Assembly (NCBI GenBank): GCA_015654615.1
Contig: JAATGN010000355.1
Coordinates: 1-35,407 of the forward strand
From: Rhodospirillales bacterium
GTDB taxonomy: Bacteria > Pseudomonadota > Alphaproteobacteria > Rhodospirillales > Magnetospirillaceae
Length of the DNA: 35,407 nucleotides
Direction: 5' to 3'
Both the position numbers and the translations under genes were made by a program. Shown here piece after piece: positions 32,240-35,407 of the stretch; position 1 is the first letter of the stretch, and every line of letters starts with the position of its first letter. The notes below the pieces were generated by a model. The model was given only the letters and a program-made list of their open reading frames with translations, was not told where the DNA came from and did no database searches.

Positions 32240-33001
32240 ATGGGATTGCAACACATAACCAGTTCTATGCTGCAACAGAACGCGTTGGTACGGTCGGAAT
32301 CGTCTGGATCTTATGATTGGCGCCGCCTTCATGCGGCGGCCATCGATCTCAGCCCGATCGACCGGGGACATTCGGGCAAGCTGAAAGAACCGGCCGGACG
32401 TTTCAGCAAACGGCTCTTCGATGTCGTCTCCACCGCGCTGCTGATCGCCCTGCTGTCGCCGCTGCTGCTGGTCATCGCCTTTCTGGCGCGGCGGGACGGC
32501 GGACCGGTGGTCTTCGGCCATCGGCGCATCGGCGCTTATGGCCAAACGTTCAAATGCTGGAAATTCCGCACCATGGTTCCCAATGCCGAGGACGTGCTGC
32601 GGCAGCTTCTGGCGAGCGATCCGGCGGCGCAGGCCGAGTGGGAACGCGATTTCAAACTGCGGAACGATCCCCGGATCACCCCGGTCGGGCGTTTCCTGCG
32701 GGTCACCAGCCTTGACGAACTGCCGCAGCTTTTCAACGTGCTGGCCGGCGATATGAGCCTGGTCGGCCCCCGCCCGATCGTGGCGGACGAGGTCAAGCGC
32801 TATGGCGCGGCCTTCCACGATTATGCCCGCTGCCGTCCCGGCATTACCGGCGTCTGGCAGATCAGCGGCCGCAACGACGTCGGCTACCGGGAGCGCGTTC
32901 AACTTGACCAGAACTATTCCCGCCATTGGTCTTTCGCGCGCGATATCGCGGTATTGCTGAAAACGCCCTTCGCAGTATTTCGTCGAAGCGGCGCCTATTG
33001 A
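32240..33001 (+). CDS. Undecaprenyl-phosphate sugar phosphotransferase (ExoY/WbaP C-terminal type)
   Basis: 253 residues. After about 55 variable residues there is one hydrophobic segment (STALLIALLSPLLLVIAFLA), a re-entrant helix in this family. Then come 'GHRRIGAYGQTFKCWKFRTM', 'NDPRITPVGRFLR', 'SLDELPQLFNVLAGDMS', 'LVGPRPI' and 'RCRPGITGVWQISGRND' (in separate blocks), all hallmarks of bacterial sugar transferases. The Asp-Glu pair in LDELPQ is catalytic. It moves a sugar-1-phosphate from UDP-sugar to undecaprenyl phosphate at the inner membrane, starting each repeat unit. The size and order next to galE resemble ExoY of succinoglycan synthesis, suggesting galactose; glucose is possible. 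Confidence 0.92.
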   Translation: MGLQHITSSMLQQNALVRSESSGSYDWRRLHAAAIDLSPIDRGHSGKLKEPAGRFSKRLFDVVSTALLIALLSPLLLVIAFLARRDGGPVVFGHRRIGAYGQTFKCWKFRTMVPNAEDVLRQLLASDPAAQAEWERDFKLRNDPRITPVGRFLRVTSLDELPQLFNVLAGDMSLVGPRPIVADEVKRYGAAFHDYARCRPGITGVWQISGRNDVGYRERVQLDQNYSRHWSFARDIAVLLKTPFAVFRRSGAY

Positions 33002-33032
33002 GACGCTCTTTTTCCCAACCACGGGGGCTATT

Positions 33033-33770
33033 ATGACCCATTTGTTTCGCCTCATGCCGACGCGGGTGACTATATTCCTGATTGCAGCATTGTCCGGCTG
33101 CGCGCAAAGCGAGGAACATCTCCCGCCGGTCCCCCAGATCTCTTCACCGCAAGCGGGGAGTCCCGCCACCCTCCCCGCCTACAAGGTCCAGGTCGGAGAC
33201 TTGCTGGACGTCAAAATGTATTTGAATCCGGAACTGAACGAAGAGGTGGTGGTCCGCCCGGACGGCTTGATTTCGACGGCGGTCGCCGAAGATATCCAGG
33301 CCTACAATCGGACGCCGGCGGAGATTTCGGCCGACTTGCGCCAGCATTACAAAGCGGTGCTGTCCGACCCCAGGATCGCCGTCATCGTCCATACCTTCGC
33401 GCCCAATCGCGTCTATGTGGCCGGAGAAGTGAGCAATCCCGGCGAATTCATCACGGTCGGGCCGAATTTGACGGTCAGCCAGGCCATCGCGCGGGCCGGC
33501 GGCGTCAAGCTGAGCGCCGCGCGGGGCGGCGTCTTCGTCCTTCGCCGCGGCCCCGACGACAAACCCCAGGCCATGGCGGTGAACTACCTGGACGTCATTT
33601 CCGGCGAACATCCGGAGGCCGACGTCCGGCTGGCGCAATATGACGTGGTCTATGTGCCGCGGACCGGCGTCTATGAAGCCTACACCTTCTGGAACCAGTT
33701 CGTTCAGCAGTTCGTCCCCTACAACTGGGGTTTTTCCTACAACGTCAATTCGTCGGTCACGACGAGATAA
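33033..33770 (+). CDS. Polysaccharide export lipoprotein (Wza/ExoF-like)
   Basis: 245 residues. A signal peptide ends in AALSGC, with lipidated Cys23. The Poly_export domain follows: 'YKVQVGDLLDVKMYLNPELNE', 'VVRPDGLISTAVAEDIQAYN' in two blocks each, then the SLBB-like part 'NRVYVAGEVSNPGEF', 'TVSQAIARAGGVKLSA' and 'LAQYDVVYVPRT'. It forms or joins the outer-membrane/periplasmic export channel. The C-terminus ends in aromatic, strand-like 'FVPYNWGFSYNVNSSVTTR'. It is shorter than Wza (379), closer to the short export proteins of ExoF/GumB type. GGGGG precedes the ATG. It lies between the sugar transferase and the chain-length protein. Confidence 0.9.
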   Translation: MTHLFRLMPTRVTIFLIAALSGCAQSEEHLPPVPQISSPQAGSPATLPAYKVQVGDLLDVKMYLNPELNEEVVVRPDGLISTAVAEDIQAYNRTPAEISADLRQHYKAVLSDPRIAVIVHTFAPNRVYVAGEVSNPGEFITVGPNLTVSQAIARAGGVKLSAARGGVFVLRRGPDDKPQAMAVNYLDVISGEHPEADVRLAQYDVVYVPRTGVYEAYTFWNQFVQQFVPYNWGFSYNVNSSVTTR

Positions 33771-33799
33771 ACGCACGGACTCACCGGTGGAGAAGCGCA

Positions 33800-35281
33800 A
33801 TGTCCACACAATTGATGCCTTATGGCGCCGTCACGGTTCTCTCCAAGCAATGGCGCTGCTTCATGGGAATCCTCCTCGCCGTGATGATCGGCTGCGGCGC
33901 CTATTTGATCTTTGCCGTCCAGAAATTTGAATCGGTGGCCCAACTGGTGGTCACCTTCGGCGACCGCTCCACTCCGGCGGTCGATCACGGCCCGGTCACC
34001 GAGCTGACGCCGTCCGACCGCCGCGAAATCGTCATGTCCCACGCGGCGCTCCTGCAAAGTCACGACCTGGCCCAAGCGACCATCGAGGCCTTGGGGATCG
34101 ACGCCGTCTATCCCGACATCGTGGCCTCCCCGCCGTCCCGCGGCACGCCGATGGACGAGGCGGTGAGGACGTTCCAGGACAATCTTTCGGTCGAGGTCGG
34201 CGCCCAGGACAATATCATCACCCTTGGGTTGCGGCATCCGGACCGGCAGATGGCGCCCAAGCTCGTCCAGAAGCTGATCGACCTTTACGTCGAACGCCAG
34301 ACCGAGATCTATCACAATCCCCACGAGGAATTCATCGCCAAGGAGGTCCAGCGGAACGGCACCCGATTGGCGGCGGCGCAAGCCTCGCTCGAGCAATTCA
34401 AGGGCCGCTGGCACATCGCCGACTACGACACGGAAGTCGAGGACCTGCTCAGCCAGCGCGGCGACCTGGACACCGATCTGCATACCGCCAAGGCAAATCT
34501 GGCCCAAGCCCAGCAGCGCCAGCTGCAGCTGCAGCAACTGATGCGCCGCGTCCCGGAAAAACTGCCGGAGTCGGCCAGCAGCGAGAAATACCGCGCCCTC
34601 GACGATGCGCGCTCGCGTCTCGCCGAACTGCGCACCAAGCAGAGCCAGATGCTGGCGACCTATGCGCCGAACAGTCCGGCCATGGCCTCCCTGAAGGCCG
34701 GCATCGCCACGGCCGAGGCCGAGGTGGCGGCTCGCAACGGCGAACTGAACAACCGCTCCACCACCGTTCCCAACACCGTCTATCAGACCTTGCAGACCGA
34801 CTATCTGCGGACCAGCGCGGAGGCCGAGAGCAATATCCAGCCGGTGCAGGTGCTGACCGAGCAGATCTCGTCCATCGATCAGCGGTTGAGCGACCTTCAG
34901 AAGAACCGGGGCACCTACAACGATCTGGTGCGCGAGCATCAGATCGCCGAGGAAGCCTACCGGACGCTGTCGTTGCAATATGCCGACGCCCGGGTCAAGG
35001 GCAATCTCAACGACCAGCGGATCTCGCCGGCGGTGGTGATCAGCGCCCCGACGGAACCTTACAAGGCCGCGCGGCCGCGCAAGCTCATCACCCTTTTGGC
35101 CTGCCTTTTCGGCGGCACGATTCTGGCGGCGGCCGTGGCCTTGCTGCGGGAGGCTTTCGACGACCGCTTCACGACGGCGGAACAGGTCGCTTTCTTCCTG
35201 GATCTTCCCGTGCTGGCCAGTCTCGAACAGCGCCATCATCGTATACCCCCGGAAATCCTTGCGCTCGGAGGCGCCGAATGA
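33800..35281 (+). CDS. GumC/Wzz-type chain-length determinant
   Basis: 493 residues. The first membrane helix is about 21-40 (FMGILLAVMIGCGAYLIFAV). A long periplasmic part holds two coiled-coil stretches (about 175-270 and 285-420), including a Gln-rich 'LAQAQQRQLQLQQLM'. A 'PTEPYKAARPRKLITLLACLF' segment in two parts leads into the second helix (about 440-465), the Pro-rich signature of Wzz/PCP proteins. No kinase domain follows, so the cytoplasmic partner is the separate BY-kinase-like protein upstream. It controls polymer length and bridges to the export channel. GGAG lies before the ATG, and the stop overlaps the next start as ATGA. Confidence 0.9.
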   Translation: MSTQLMPYGAVTVLSKQWRCFMGILLAVMIGCGAYLIFAVQKFESVAQLVVTFGDRSTPAVDHGPVTELTPSDRREIVMSHAALLQSHDLAQATIEALGIDAVYPDIVASPPSRGTPMDEAVRTFQDNLSVEVGAQDNIITLGLRHPDRQMAPKLVQKLIDLYVERQTEIYHNPHEEFIAKEVQRNGTRLAAAQASLEQFKGRWHIADYDTEVEDLLSQRGDLDTDLHTAKANLAQAQQRQLQLQQLMRRVPEKLPESASSEKYRALDDARSRLAELRTKQSQMLATYAPNSPAMASLKAGIATAEAEVAARNGELNNRSTTVPNTVYQTLQTDYLRTSAEAESNIQPVQVLTEQISSIDQRLSDLQKNRGTYNDLVREHQIAEEAYRTLSLQYADARVKGNLNDQRISPAVVISAPTEPYKAARPRKLITLLACLFGGTILAAAVALLREAFDDRFTTAEQVAFFLDLPVLASLEQRHHRIPPEILALGGAE

Positions 35282-35407
35282 ACAAGTTAAGCTTTGCCCC
35301 CAACGATTCGTCCCATCTCGGCCTGCTGCGGCACGGCTTCGGCATCCGCGAGACCGAGTGGAGCGTTCCCGAAGACCTGGCGGTGGTCGATCTCATCGAG
35401 CTCTATC
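35278..35407 (+). CDS. Start of a further exopolysaccharide-locus gene (partial)
   Basis: 43 codons run off the right edge, starting MNKLSFAPNDSSHLG and later 'VPEDLAVVDLIELY'. The ATG overlaps the chain-length gene's stop as ATGA, so it is in the same operon. The fragment is too short to assign a family. From its place, a glycosyltransferase or other assembly protein is expected. Confidence 0.7.
   Translation, partial: MNKLSFAPNDSSHLGLLRHGFGIRETEWSVPEDLAVVDLIELY

Noticed and set aside
1-35407. tRNA, rRNA or CRISPR elements
   Set aside because: I saw no cloverleaf-like segment with a GGTTCGAATCC-type arm, no rRNA sequence and no regularly spaced direct repeats.

Overview
The window looks like the chromosome of an alphaproteobacterium, probably of the Rhodospirillales type. 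It is GC-rich and carries several large chemoreceptors, a ChvI/ChvG-like two-component pair and an ExoY/ExoF/ExoP-like polysaccharide locus. This placement is inferred from gene content and protein style; there is no rRNA or tRNA gene to anchor it.

Positions 1-5,890 form a decayed mobile island. It holds the first 38 codons of a relaxase (minus strand, running off the left edge), an orphan MuF-like phage-head domain protein coupled to a two-helix membrane protein, a DUF4238 protein, a tyrosine integrase that has lost the end of its catalytic domain, an excisionase-like HTH protein, an antitoxin-like gene with a frameshifted PIN toxin remnant, a TPR/ST7-type protein and a DUF4160-DUF2442 pair. 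Positions 6,195-12,993 (minus strand) hold the most unusual block: a tightly coupled operon of radical SAM/SPASM enzyme, ANL ligase, SAM methyltransferase, carrier protein, GT-B-like glycosyltransferase and a stand-alone condensation domain whose catalytic histidine is replaced by alanine. Downstream, behind its own AT-rich promoter, is a LecB (PA-IIL)-type calcium lectin. I recognise no characterised pathway with this gene order. It is the best candidate for an undescribed system.

Positions 13,514-20,771 carry two chemoreceptors: a dCache receptor with an amino-acid-binding signature and an sCache_2 receptor. Between them lie an SDR oxidoreductase with a frameshifted NTF2-like gene, a divergent HxlR regulator and a restriction-like nuclease. 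Each chemoreceptor gene ends against a convergent gene, and each convergent gap holds a copy of the same palindromic repeat. Positions 20,812-25,672 (minus strand) encode L(+)-tartrate use: ttdA, ttdB and ttdT, with a Tat-signal MmgE/PrpD protein upstream.

Positions 26,255-28,983 encode a small lipoprotein and a response regulator/histidine kinase pair. From 29,487 to the right edge is an exopolysaccharide locus: galE, a degenerate tyrosine autokinase, an ExoY-type initiating sugar transferase, a Wza/ExoF-type export lipoprotein, a GumC/Wzz-type chain-length protein and the start of one more coupled gene. GalE supplies the sugar nucleotide, ExoY loads the first sugar on undecaprenyl phosphate, and the Wza-type and GumC-type proteins with the kinase-like protein form the export and length-control machinery.
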